10,573 bases of DNA from contig CANQKJ010000053.1 of assembly GCA_947624465.1 (NCBI GenBank), forward strand, positions 1-10,573, read 5' to 3'. Below the pieces are notes generated by a model. That model made no database searches. It saw only the letters and a program-made list of their open reading frames with translations, and was not told where the DNA came from. Below, piece after piece: positions 1 to 7,147 of the stretch; within the stretch, counting starts at the first letter, position 1, and each line of letters starts with the position of its first letter. The DNA is from an uncultured Oscillospiraceae bacterium. GTDB taxonomy: Bacteria; Bacillota; Clostridia; Oscillospirales; Oscillospiraceae. Position numbers and translations under genes: made by a program.

Positions 1-857
1 ACCTGGGCTTCATGCACTACGACTACAACCAGACCCAGACCCTGTACAACGAGACCAAGCTCCAGGACGGCGAGAAGTACATGGCCGTCATGGTGCCCGT
101 GGCCCGCTGGGATGACGGTACCGGCGAGCAGTTCATGCGCTTCACCGAGTCCTGGCGCTCCGTCAAGACCGACGGCTGGGGCATCTCCAAGGCCGGCGTG
201 GGCAGCGACACCGACAAGCTGAACGCCTGCCTGGCCCTGATCGACTACGCCTACTCCCGCGAGGGCATGATCCTGATGAGCTACGGCCCCGACGCCTTCA
301 TCAAGACCAACGCCGACGGCAGCTATGTGACCTTCGACTTCAACGGCGAGCAGTGGCCCGAGATCGCCGACGCGACCTATGCCGAGCTGTGGGATAAGGC
401 CGGCGGCAACTACACCAACTACGCCCGGTACTATCTGGGCTCCACCCTGTCCTTCGTGAAGAGCCAGTCCTTCGAGTATCAGTGCACCTCTGAGGTGGGC
501 CGCGAGGGCGCCGGTTATATCTCCAAGGCCATCGGCCTGGGCACCATCAAGCACCCCGAGCTGGCCGTTGACAGCGCCAATATGTGGTACACCTCCATCC
601 CCACCGTGCTGCCCACCACCACCGTGGAGAACGACACCATCAACAGCTACACCGACCTGACCGACAAGTTCAACCAGAACAAGGGCGGCGAGAACATCCT
701 GCTGCAGCTCATCGTCTCCGGCTACACCGACGCCGACATGAAGGACGCCCAGTCCGCCGCCGACCATGTGACCAACACCTGGAACGGCAAGCAGTACCTG
801 GCCCTGAAGCAGGACGCCTGGCAGCGCGCCCTCGACTACTACAACAGCGCCAACTGA
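1..857 (+). CDS. ABC sugar importer, extracellular solute-binding protein (C-terminal part)
   Basis: The gene enters from the left edge (first whole codon at 3) and ends with TGA at 855-857; about 284 residues of the C-terminal part are visible, so the lipoprotein signal and N-terminal lobe are missing. The protein looks like a family 1 carbohydrate-binding lipoprotein of the LipO/LplA-like type: the stretch around residues 60-95 (GISKAGVGSDTDK, then ALIDYAYSREG and MSYGPDAF) matches the usual 'bundle the prices and refresh the domain' segment, in which a helix ending in Y-S-x-E/R-G precedes a short glycine turn. It is rich in aromatic residues (Y, W), as expected for sugar stacking. Its expected role is to capture an oligosaccharide outside the cell and hand it to the membrane permease. 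Codons are very strongly C-ending, consistent with high expression. Downstream membrane and ATPase genes and pectinolytic enzymes suggest an oligogalacturonide-type ligand; that specificity is inferred from context only. Confidence 0.
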   Translation, partial: LGFMHYDYNQTQTLYNETKLQDGEKYMAVMVPVARWDDGTGEQFMRFTESWRSVKTDGWGISKAGVGSDTDKLNACLALIDYAYSREGMILMSYGPDAFIKTNADGSYVTFDFNGEQWPEIADATYAELWDKAGGNYTNYARYYLGSTLSFVKSQSFEYQCTSEVGREGAGYISKAIGLGTIKHPELAVDSANMWYTSIPTVLPTTTVENDTINSYTDLTDKFNQNKGGENILLQLIVSGYTDADMKDAQSAADHVTNTWNGKQYLALKQDAWQRALDYYNSAN

Positions 858-936
858 TCGAAACACCGCATTTCTTGATTTCAGCGGGCCGGCGCCCTGA
901 GCCGCCCCGCCACTAAGACGGAGAAAGCCGGCCTTT

Positions 937-963
937 GCCCCGGGGAGCGAAACTCCCCGGGGC
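937..963 (+). repeat. Perfect 11-bp hairpin in the solute-binding-protein/membrane-protein gap
   Basis: Arms 937-947 (GCCCCGGGGAG) and 953-963 are exact reverse complements around the 5-nt loop CGAAA. Three U-G pairs could extend the stem at its base. No T-run follows, so it is not a standard intrinsic terminator. It lies between the solute-binding-protein stop (857) and the ribosome binding site of the next gene (983-988). By analogy with malE-malF type intergenic structures, it could protect the binding-protein mRNA from 3' exonucleases or cause partial termination, so that the binding protein is made in excess. That role is inference; the hairpin itself is read directly. Confidence 0.
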
Positions 964-993
964 GGGCGGGCTGTCCCCTGTGAGGAGGTCGTC

Positions 994-1584
994 ATGTATA
1001 AAAAACAGATGATCGTGCAGAAGATCCTGTGCCTGGCGGCTATCATCATGAGCGCGGTGGTTTTCCTCTATTCGCTCGGCATCATGACCGACCTGTATGA
1101 TAGCCTTTACAGTACCATGCGCAATCCCAACGACTACACCCAGACGGACGTGGCGGGCTCTATCGTCTACTACCGGATGCAGGCCTTCAATCAGTATTTC
1201 CTGGTCTACAGCATCGTGCTGATCCTGCTGGCCGCGTTCCTGTTCGTTACCAGCACCCACAGCCGCAGAAAGTATTACATCGGCAACTACATCGCCACCG
1301 CCGCCTTCGCGGGGTTCAGCGTGTACCTCTCCGTGTTCTGCCACAGCTATATCCAGGCCTTCCGGGCCATGTGGCTCCAGGTGGATTTCGAGGCGCTGAA
1401 GGAGCACGCGGATATGTGGGGCACCCTCTACACCGAGTCCACCTTCTGGTTCGATGTACACTACGCCGTGTTCGGCCTGCTGCTGCTGATCGCGGCGCTG
1501 CTGGTGGCCAACGCCGTGTGGAAGGTCGTCCTGATGAAACAGGAGGCAAAGCTCATTGAGGAAGGAAGGAGGGCTTCGGCGTGA
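994..1584 (+). CDS. Small four-helix membrane protein of unknown function (196 aa)
   Basis: I do not recognise a characterised family. The 196-residue product has four hydrophobic segments at about residues 10-29, 67-87, 96-118 and 155-178. A polar loop rich in Tyr, Asp and Asn lies between helices 1 and 2 (about 30-66), and a second polar loop with acidic residues and Trp lies between helices 3 and 4 (about 119-154). Positive residues flank the N-terminus, the helix 2-3 turn (HSRRKYY) and the C-terminal tail, which places both termini and that turn in the cytoplasm and the two larger loops outside. The ATG is set by AGGAGG at 983-988. The gene overlaps the next one in a GTGA junction (1581-1584), so the two are very probably translated together. 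It has no EAA-loop motif, so it is not a standard binding-protein-dependent permease. Its place between a binding protein and an ATPase suggests a transporter accessory subunit; this is inference. Confidence 0.
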   Translation: MYKKQMIVQKILCLAAIIMSAVVFLYSLGIMTDLYDSLYSTMRNPNDYTQTDVAGSIVYYRMQAFNQYFLVYSIVLILLAAFLFVTSTHSRRKYYIGNYIATAAFAGFSVYLSVFCHSYIQAFRAMWLQVDFEALKEHADMWGTLYTESTFWFDVHYAVFGLLLLIAALLVANAVWKVVLMKQEAKLIEEGRRASA

Positions 1585-2075
1585 ACATGGACGACGAACG
1601 CACCGTCCGGCGCGACCGGATGCGGTTCATCAAGAACACCCAGTCCTCTTCCCTCTGTTATCTGGGTATCCTGTTCAATGTGTTCTATTTCGTCAGCCTG
1701 TATATGTCTGACGTGGGCAACTACTATTACAATATCATGATCGGTGTGTCCGTGGTCTACAACCTGATCTTCATGCTGGCGGTGTTCCTGGCCTCCGAGG
1801 GGGTCAAGAACTACAAGGCCATTTACTCCGCGATCCTGGCGGTGCTGGGCGTGGTGCAGATCGTCCGCATCTTCATCATCCCCACCCCCGCCCACGCCGC
1901 CGAGACCGTGGTGAACGGGGTGGAGACCACCGTGATGGGCGACGCCCAGTACATCTTCATCGTGATCTGCCTGGTGGCCTCCGCGGTCTGTCTGCTTTTG
2001 GCGGCGCTCATCAACTTCGTCAAGTGCCGTGAGCTGGCGGAGCATATGAAGACCCTGGACGCCCAGAACGCATAG
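1581..2075 (+). CDS. Small four-helix membrane protein of unknown function (164 aa)
   Basis: The 164-residue product carries a charged N-terminal leader (MNMDDERTVRRDRMRFIKN) followed by four hydrophobic segments at about 25-42, 50-71, 78-100 and 122-146, then a short charged tail. The Arg/Lys-rich N-terminus suggests an N-in, C-in topology, with external loops around 43-49 and 101-121. I assign the start to GTG at 1581 because AGGAGG at 1567-1572 sits 8 nt upstream; the ATG at 1587 would be 14 nt away. The GTG overlaps the TGA of the preceding gene, a classic coupling arrangement. The protein resembles, from memory only, uncharacterised proteins next to ABC transporter genes in other Firmicutes. 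I cannot assign a family name or activity. Like its neighbours it lacks permease, channel or enzyme signatures that I can see. Confidence 0.
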   Translation: MNMDDERTVRRDRMRFIKNTQSSSLCYLGILFNVFYFVSLYMSDVGNYYYNIMIGVSVVYNLIFMLAVFLASEGVKNYKAIYSAILAVLGVVQIVRIFIIPTPAHAAETVVNGVETTVMGDAQYIFIVICLVASAVCLLLAALINFVKCRELAEHMKTLDAQNA

Positions 2076-2089
2076 GGGGAGGCGAGGAC

Positions 2090-3163
2090 ATGGCAGAACT
2101 GAGTATCCAGCATATCGACAAGATATACGACAACAACGTTCAGGCGGTCTTCGACTTCAACCTGGACGTGAAGGACGGCGAGCTCATCGTGCTGGTGGGT
2201 CCCTCGGGCTGCGGCAAGTCCACCACCCTGCGGATGGTGGCCGGCCTGGAGGACATCTCCGCCGGCAAGCTGCTGCTGGACGGCAAGGACATCACCGCCG
2301 CCCCGGCCAAGGACCGGGATATGGCCATGGTGTTCCAGAGCTACGCGCTCTACGGCCACATGACCGTCTACGAGAATATGGCGTTCTCCCTGACTCTGCG
2401 GAAGGAGAACCCCAACGTCATCCACAAAAAGGTGATGGCGGCGGCCGAGATCCTGGGCCTGACCAGCCAGCTGAACAAAAAGCCGGCCCAGCTGTCCGGC
2501 GGCCAGCGCCAGCGGGTGGCCATGGGCCGCTCCATCGTCCGCAACCCCAAGGTGTTCCTGTTCGATGAGCCCCTCAGCAACCTGGACGCCAAGCTCCGCG
2601 GCGCGACCCGGCGTGAGATCCTGCTGCTGCACAAGCGGCTGCAGGCCACCATGCTGTACGTCACCCACGACCAGACCGAGGCCCTGACCCTGGCGGACCG
2701 CATCGTCTGTATGTCCATGGGCCACGTCCAGCAGGTGGGCACCCCCCTGGAGCTGTACGACTCCCCGGACAATATCTTCGTGGCCAGCTTCATCGGCCTG
2801 CCCCCCATGAACTTCTTCGACGTGAAGGTGGACGGCGACCGGCTGGTGGGCGAGAAGCTGAACGTGGCCCTCACCCCCGAGGAGCAGAGCATCCTGAGGG
2901 GTTACGAGGGCAGGGAGATCGTGCTGGGCGTCCGGCCCGAGAACATCGTGGAAGGGGCCGACGTGGCGGTGGACGTGACCACCAACGAGAACCTGGGCAT
3001 GAACACCCTGGTCCACGGCTACGTGGGCGGCACCCACAACCAGATCGTGGCCAAGATCAAGGGCTGGTGCGACTACAAGAACGGCGACACCGCGTCCTTC
3101 TCCTTCAAGCGGAAGCACTTTTTCGACAAGGAGACCACCAACGCGATCAGGGGAGGCAAGTGA
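2090..3163 (+). CDS. ABC transporter ATP-binding protein, MalK/UgpC type (first copy)
   Basis: This 357-residue ATPase energises a carbohydrate importer from the cytoplasmic face. Visible motifs: Walker A GPSGCGKST (37-45), Q-loop Gln83, signature LSGGQ (135-139), Walker B VFLFDE (155-160) with catalytic Glu160, D-loop SNLD (163-166) and switch His193. A C-terminal OB-fold/TOBE region (about 240-357), including GVRPENI, is typical of the MalK/UgpC/MsmX group, and the length fits. The ATG is preceded by GGGGAGG at 2076-2082. The gene sits in the same strand run as the binding protein and small membrane proteins, which points to a dedicated partner. Two departures from the usual sequence stand out: the post-Q-loop YALYP has Gly89 instead of Pro, and the segment after the D-loop reads LRGATRREI rather than the common LRVxMRxEI. 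All ATP-binding residues are intact. Function is well supported; the cargo is inferred from neighbours. Confidence 0.
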   Translation: MAELSIQHIDKIYDNNVQAVFDFNLDVKDGELIVLVGPSGCGKSTTLRMVAGLEDISAGKLLLDGKDITAAPAKDRDMAMVFQSYALYGHMTVYENMAFSLTLRKENPNVIHKKVMAAAEILGLTSQLNKKPAQLSGGQRQRVAMGRSIVRNPKVFLFDEPLSNLDAKLRGATRREILLLHKRLQATMLYVTHDQTEALTLADRIVCMSMGHVQQVGTPLELYDSPDNIFVASFIGLPPMNFFDVKVDGDRLVGEKLNVALTPEEQSILRGYEGREIVLGVRPENIVEGADVAVDVTTNENLGMNTLVHGYVGGTHNQIVAKIKGWCDYKNGDTASFSFKRKHFFDKETTNAIRGGK

Positions 3164-3164
3164 G

Positions 3165-3731
3165 ATGAAGAACAAGAAGACGTTTGCCGGCATCCTGAAA
3201 GAGGCCTGGCGCAAATTCCTGGTCGCCATCAAGCGCCGCCCCCAGATGATCGCCCTGGTGGTCATCACGGTGGCCTTCCTGTACTACTCCCTGAACCTGA
3301 TGCACATCTCGGACACCACCGCCCGTATCCAGGGCCCGGGCATGGGCCTGGCGGGCTTTTGCACCATGCTGTTCTCCATGCTGTCCTTTATGTGCTTTTT
3401 GAACGCGTTCCCCTACCGCAAGCCGGTCCACAAGCCCATGCTGATCCTGATGTTCGTCATGTTCGCCATCATCATCGGCTGCGACGTCTATTACAGCAGC
3501 ATGATCCTGAACGCGGTGACCCGTGGGGAGAACCCCATCGTCATCACCGAGCAGACCGCGTACATCGCCAAGGCCTACAATATGCTGCGGGCCCATATGA
3601 TCATCCTGATCGTGGGCATCGTGCTGGTGGTGCTGCTGCCCGTCTACTCCAAGCTGCTGCGGAAGGTCAAGACCTCCATCGAGGTGGAGGACAACGGCGA
3701 GATGGGCGCCATCGATCTCTCCAACGACTGA
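3165..3731 (+). CDS. Small four-helix membrane protein of unknown function (188 aa)
   Basis: The 188-residue product has a basic, amphipathic N-terminus (about 1-26, with many Lys/Arg), four hydrophobic segments at about 27-46, 59-80, 91-110 and 143-163, and a C-terminal tail of about 25 residues that ends acidic (SIEVEDNGEMGAIDLSND). The helix 1-2 connection is Gly-rich (IQGPGMGLAGF). The topology is predicted N-in/C-in. The start ATG lies 1 nt after the ATPase stop, and its ribosome binding site GGGGAGG (3150-3156) lies inside the end of the ATPase gene, so translation is coupled to ATPase synthesis. This is the strongest positional argument that the protein works with the ATPase. I see no EAA loop or other catalytic signature and do not assign a function. 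The acidic tail could be a docking or regulatory segment; that is speculation. Confidence 0.
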   Translation: MKNKKTFAGILKEAWRKFLVAIKRRPQMIALVVITVAFLYYSLNLMHISDTTARIQGPGMGLAGFCTMLFSMLSFMCFLNAFPYRKPVHKPMLILMFVMFAIIIGCDVYYSSMILNAVTRGENPIVITEQTAYIAKAYNMLRAHMIILIVGIVLVVLLPVYSKLLRKVKTSIEVEDNGEMGAIDLSND

Positions 3732-3752
3732 GATCCGATCGGCCTGACAGAA

Positions 3753-3774
3753 CGGGGGCCCTTATGGGCCCCCG
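3753..3774 (+). repeat. Perfect 9-bp hairpin between two membrane-protein genes
   Basis: CGGGGGCCC (3753-3761) and its exact reverse complement (3766-3774) flank the 4-nt loop TTAT. The hairpin lies 21 nt after the stop of the 188-aa membrane protein and 9 nt before the AGGAG ribosome binding site (3783-3787) of the next gene. No T-run follows, so a full intrinsic terminator is unlikely. It may be an mRNA-stability or processing element that separates the transporter part of the transcript from the downstream part. Confidence 0.
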
Positions 3775-3793
3775 CGCCGGATAGGAGTTCCTT

Positions 3794-4435
3794 ATGAGCA
3801 AACGCAAGCGGGATCGGGCCGAAAAGCCCGAGATCGAAAAAGAGTCGGATTACTACCAGCTCAAAACCGACGCGGTCCGCGACCTGGTCACCGCCGACGA
3901 GTCCAATTCGCCGGAGGTGCCGGAGGAGGAGCTGCGGAAATACCGCTCCGGCCCCAAGCTGAAGGTGGCCGACTGGGTGAAGCTGTGCTTCATCAAGGCC
4001 TGGTTCGCCGGGGCGGTGTGCTTCTTCTTCCTGTGGGGGCTGGGGGGCTACCTGGCGGATACGCTGGACGCCCTCTTCGTCACCGGCATGGCCCTGGGCA
4101 TCGTCACCGACCTGCTCACCAACAACGTGCTGCGGTTCATCGCCAAGACCAAGGGCGGCAACGACCGCTGGATGATGTTCCCCCAGACGGGGTATATCAG
4201 CTTCCCGCTGAACATTATCTACGCCTATCTGGTGCTTTTCCTGGTATTTTTGATCTATAACGCCATCAACATGGCCATCGTGGCCATCACGAAGGCCCCC
4301 GCCGGCACCGTCCCGCTGGGGGTGGAGCCCATCCTGTTCGGGGTATTCTGCCTGGGCGTGGACCTGCTGCTGATCCGCATCAAGCACTGGATCGTCGGCC
4401 TGGTGCGGGGCGCGGCGAGAAGGTCCGGCGGGTGA
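3794..4435 (+). CDS. Membrane protein with charged N-terminal extension, unknown function (213 aa)
   Basis: The 213-residue protein begins with a soluble, highly charged stretch of about 57 residues (a Lys/Arg cluster at 2-8, then Asp/Glu-rich sequence including ADESNSPEVPEEEL). The membrane part follows, with hydrophobic segments at about 66-88, 93-116 (containing LGIVTDLLTNN), 137-163 and 177-203. Between the second and third lies a polar loop with NDRWMMFP. From memory, the combination of the N-terminal tyrosine/acidic motif, the FIKAWFAGAVCFF helix and the WMMFP loop occurs in uncharacterised membrane proteins of other Firmicutes; I cannot name a family. The start is set by AGGAG at 3783-3787. 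The gene is followed after 10 nt by GH28, linking the membrane set to the pectin enzymes. It could be an accessory or assembly factor of the importer, but no function can be read from the sequence. Confidence 0.
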   Translation: MSKRKRDRAEKPEIEKESDYYQLKTDAVRDLVTADESNSPEVPEEELRKYRSGPKLKVADWVKLCFIKAWFAGAVCFFFLWGLGGYLADTLDALFVTGMALGIVTDLLTNNVLRFIAKTKGGNDRWMMFPQTGYISFPLNIIYAYLVLFLVFLIYNAINMAIVAITKAPAGTVPLGVEPILFGVFCLGVDLLLIRIKHWIVGLVRGAARRSGG

Positions 4436-4445
4436 AGGAGGAGCC

Positions 4446-6011
4446 ATGATCCACATTCTCTATCGCGGGAGCTGCTCCGCCTGCCTTGAGCTGGAGGGCT
4501 CCGTGCCCTACTACGCGCCGGCGCCCTACACCGTTCTGGTGGACGGGGAGGAGCGGCTCCGGGGCGAGGCCAACGTGTTCTCCCTGTTCGGCCTGGAGCC
4601 GGACACCGCCTACGCCGTCACCGTCCGGCCCGAAACGGGCGGGGAGGAGACGGTGGAGCTGCGCACCGCCCCCGAGGCCTGCCGGGTCAGCGTGAAGGAC
4701 TTCGGCGCCGTGGGCGACGGCGTCCACGAGGACACCGCCGCGCTCCAGGCGGCCATCAGCCTGATCCCCCCGGGGGGGCGGGTGGTGTTCCCGGCGGGGA
4801 CCTATCTCACCCTGCCCCTGTCCCTGAAAAGCCACATCACCCTGGAACTCCAGGAGGGCGCCACTCTGTTGGGCTCCACCGACCGGGAGCGCTATCCCAT
4901 CCTAAAGACGGTGAGCGTCGATCCCGTCGGCCGGGAGCTGCCCCTGGTGGGCTTCGAGGGGCAGGAGGAGGACTGCTATCAGTCCCTGCTCCACGGCTCC
5001 TACGCCGAGGACGTGGCCGTGGTGGGGCCGGGGACCATCGACGGCGGCGGCCAGGAGGGCGACTGGTGGAAGGACTTCGACCAGTTCCCCGCCGCCCGGC
5101 CGAGAGTCGTTTTCCTGAACCGCTGCAAGGGGGTCACCCTCCACGGCGTGACGGTGAAGAACAGCCCCGCCTGGCACATCCACCCCTATTTCTCCCAGGA
5201 CGTGGCTATCCTGGACTGCTTCCTCACCGCGGCCAAGGTCAGCCCCAACACCGACGGCATCGACCCCGAGAGCTGCGACGGAGTGGACGTCATCGGCTGC
5301 CGGTTCTCCGTGGGGGACGACTGCGTGGCCGTCAAGTCCGGCAAGATCGACATGGCCCGGAAGTATCACGTCCCCGCCGACCACCACACCATCCGCAACT
5401 GCCTGATGGAGTTCGGCCACGGGGCGGTGACCCTGGGCAGCGAGCTGGCCGCGGGCATCCGCAACCTGAGCGTGACCCAGTGCGTGTTCCACGCCACTGA
5501 CCGGGGCCTGCGCATCAAGTCCCGCCGGGGCAGGGGGAAGGACAGCGTGGTCACCAACGTGCTGTTCGACAACATCCGCATGGACGCGGTGCTGACCCCC
5601 ATCGTCATCAATATGTGGTACAACTGCTGCGACCCGGACCGGTACACCGAGTACGTCTGGTCCCGGGAGCATCTGCCGGTGGACGACAGGACCCCTCACC
5701 TGGGCTCCTTCGCCTTCCGCAACATGGAGTGCACCGGGGCGGAGGCGGCGGCCTGCTACATCGACGGCCTGCCGGAGAGCCCCATCGACGAGGTGCGCTT
5801 TGAGAACATCAGCGTGGCCTTCGCGGAGGACGCCAGGCCCGGCATCCCCGCCATGCAGAACTTTGCCGAGGAGCGGTGCCGCCTGGGGCTGTATCTCGAC
5901 AACGTGACCAAGATCCAGGTGAAGAACGTGACCCTCCGGGGCGTGGACGGCGAGGGACTGATCGTCCGGCACAGCGGGGAGGTCGTCACGGACGGATTCG
6001 AGGTGGACTGA
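4446..6011 (+). CDS. GH28 polygalacturonase-like glycoside hydrolase, cytoplasmic
   Basis: The 521-residue protein is a parallel beta-helix hydrolase expected to cleave alpha-1,4 galacturonosyl (or rhamnogalacturonan) bonds. Residues 1-75 form a small beta-rich domain resembling fibronectin III (YTVLVDG, LEPDTAYAVTV); the pectin-lyase-like domain starts near 82 with VKDFGAVGDG. All GH28 signatures are present: NTDGID (268-273, Asp270), GDDC (290-293, Asp291/Asp292), GHG (324-326, His325) and RIK (356-358). There is no signal peptide or lipobox, so the enzyme should act in the cytoplasm on imported oligosaccharides. Intracellular GH28 proteins of this architecture are commonly exo-acting, which is my inference here. 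The ATG follows AGGAGG at 4436-4441, and the stop overlaps the next start by 1 nt (TGATG at 6009-6013), so co-translation with GH105 is likely. Confidence 0.
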   Translation: MIHILYRGSCSACLELEGSVPYYAPAPYTVLVDGEERLRGEANVFSLFGLEPDTAYAVTVRPETGGEETVELRTAPEACRVSVKDFGAVGDGVHEDTAALQAAISLIPPGGRVVFPAGTYLTLPLSLKSHITLELQEGATLLGSTDRERYPILKTVSVDPVGRELPLVGFEGQEEDCYQSLLHGSYAEDVAVVGPGTIDGGGQEGDWWKDFDQFPAARPRVVFLNRCKGVTLHGVTVKNSPAWHIHPYFSQDVAILDCFLTAAKVSPNTDGIDPESCDGVDVIGCRFSVGDDCVAVKSGKIDMARKYHVPADHHTIRNCLMEFGHGAVTLGSELAAGIRNLSVTQCVFHATDRGLRIKSRRGRGKDSVVTNVLFDNIRMDAVLTPIVINMWYNCCDPDRYTEYVWSREHLPVDDRTPHLGSFAFRNMECTGAEAAACYIDGLPESPIDEVRFENISVAFAEDARPGIPAMQNFAEERCRLGLYLDNVTKIQVKNVTLRGVDGEGLIVRHSGEVVTDGFEVD

Positions 6012-7147
6012 TGGACTATCGGAAGATCGACGCCTATGTGCTCCGCCTGGTGGAGGAATCCACCCCGGAGCGCACCGCGTGGAATATGGAAAAGATCCGG
6101 GAGGGCAAGCCCGCCTCCTGGAACTACATCGACGGCTGCATGATCACCGCCCTGCTGGAGATGGCCCGCATCACGGGCGACCGGCGGTATTTCGACTTCG
6201 CGGAGCGGGTCATCGGCCACTTTGTGGAGGAGGACGGCTCCATCCGCACCTTCCAGCCGGAGAAGTACAATCTGGACGACATCAACGAGGGGCGCGCCCT
6301 CTTTGAGCTGTATGAGCGCACCGGCAGGGAGAAATACCGCAGGGCCGCGGAATTTCTGCAAAACCAGCTGGAGCGCCAGCCCCGCACCTGCGAGGGGAAC
6401 TTCTGGCACAAGGCCATCTATCCCAACCAGGTGTGGCTGGACGGCATCTATATGGCCCAGCCCTTCCGTGCCCTCTATCAGCGGCACCTGGGGGGCGGCG
6501 ACTACGCCGACGTGGCAAAGCAGATCGGCAACGTCCGGGCCAAGATGCGCTCCGAAGAGACGGGCCTCTACTACCACGGGTACGACGCCTCCCGCGCCGC
6601 CTTCTGGGCGGACAGGGAGACGGGCTGCTCCAAAAACTTCTGGCTGCGCTCCCTGGGCTGGTTCGCCGTGGCGCTGGCCGACCTGGCGGAGATCATCCCG
6701 GAGGGGAACGAGTACCGGGGGCCCCTGGTGGAGACCTTTGCCGACCTGATGGTCTCCGTCGCCCGCTATGCCGACCCGGACACCGGCCTCTACTGGCAGG
6801 TGCCCGATCAGGGCGGCCGGGAGGGCAACTATCTGGAGACCAGCGGTAGCGCCATGATGGCCTACGCCATGCTGAAGGGCGCGCGGCTGGGCATCCTGGA
6901 CAAAAGCTATGCCGCCAAAGGCCAGAAGACCTTTGACGGCATCGTGGAGAAGTATCTGACCTTCACGGACGAGGGCATCGACCTGGAGGGCATCTGTCTG
7001 GTGGCGGGGCTGGGTCCGGAGGACAACCGCCGGCGGGACGGCTCCTACGCGTACTATATCTCCGAGCCGGTGGTGGCCAACGACGCCAAGGGCGTGGCCC
7101 CCTTCGTGCTGGCCTACACCGAGATCAGGCGGCTCACAGCGGGATGA
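6011..7147 (+). CDS. GH105 unsaturated rhamnogalacturonyl/galacturonyl hydrolase (YteR-like)
   Basis: The 378-residue protein is an (alpha/alpha)6-barrel hydrolase that removes the 4,5-unsaturated uronic acid left at the non-reducing end of pectin oligosaccharides by lyases. Family landmarks: LDDINEGRALFEL (Asp89/Asp90), YPNQVWLDGIYM with Asp144 aligning to the catalytic Asp143 of Bacillus YteR, YYHGYD (His189), WLRSLGWF (211-218), ETSGSAM (276-282) and ISEPVVANDAKGV (350-362). Length is normal for the family and no signal peptide is present, so it is cytoplasmic. I start it at ATG 6011, overlapping the GH28 stop and preceded by GAGGTGG (6000-6006). The open frame extends upstream, but only inside GH28, so earlier starts are not credible. 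Its last 14 bp overlap the opposing AraC gene. A GH105 enzyme needs a lyase product; no lyase gene is in this window. The exact substrate, rhamnogalacturonan or homogalacturonan, cannot be settled from sequence. Confidence 0.
   Translation: MDYRKIDAYVLRLVEESTPERTAWNMEKIREGKPASWNYIDGCMITALLEMARITGDRRYFDFAERVIGHFVEEDGSIRTFQPEKYNLDDINEGRALFELYERTGREKYRRAAEFLQNQLERQPRTCEGNFWHKAIYPNQVWLDGIYMAQPFRALYQRHLGGGDYADVAKQIGNVRAKMRSEETGLYYHGYDASRAAFWADRETGCSKNFWLRSLGWFAVALADLAEIIPEGNEYRGPLVETFADLMVSVARYADPDTGLYWQVPDQGGREGNYLETSGSAMMAYAMLKGARLGILDKSYAAKGQKTFDGIVEKYLTFTDEGIDLEGICLVAGLGPEDNRRRDGSYAYYISEPVVANDAKGVAPFVLAYTEIRRLTAG

Noticed and set aside
937..963. Intrinsic terminator after the solute-binding-protein gene
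   Set aside because: The stem is strong, but the following bases are GC-rich with no T-run, so it is listed as a hairpin only.
1823..3268. Long - strand open frame opposite the first ATPase and its flanks
   Set aside because: It mirrors three well-supported + strand genes, is His/Val/Gly-rich in the manner of an antisense GC-rich frame, and has no domain or ribosome binding site. It is a codon-bias shadow.
994..4435. The small membrane proteins as ABC permeases
   Set aside because: None carries the EAA-G-I-LP loop or the five-to-six helix permease core, and each is much shorter than the usual permease of about 280 residues.
4902..5972. 356-codon - strand open frame opposite GH28
   Set aside because: It lies entirely within the GH28 gene, whose catalytic motifs are intact; the composition (Val, His, Ala, Gly rich) is that of an antisense shadow.
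5876..6010. Upstream extension of the GH105 reading frame
   Set aside because: It lies inside GH28 in another frame, encodes Arg/Gly/Pro-rich sequence without similarity, and the ATG at 6011 gives the normal family N-terminus.
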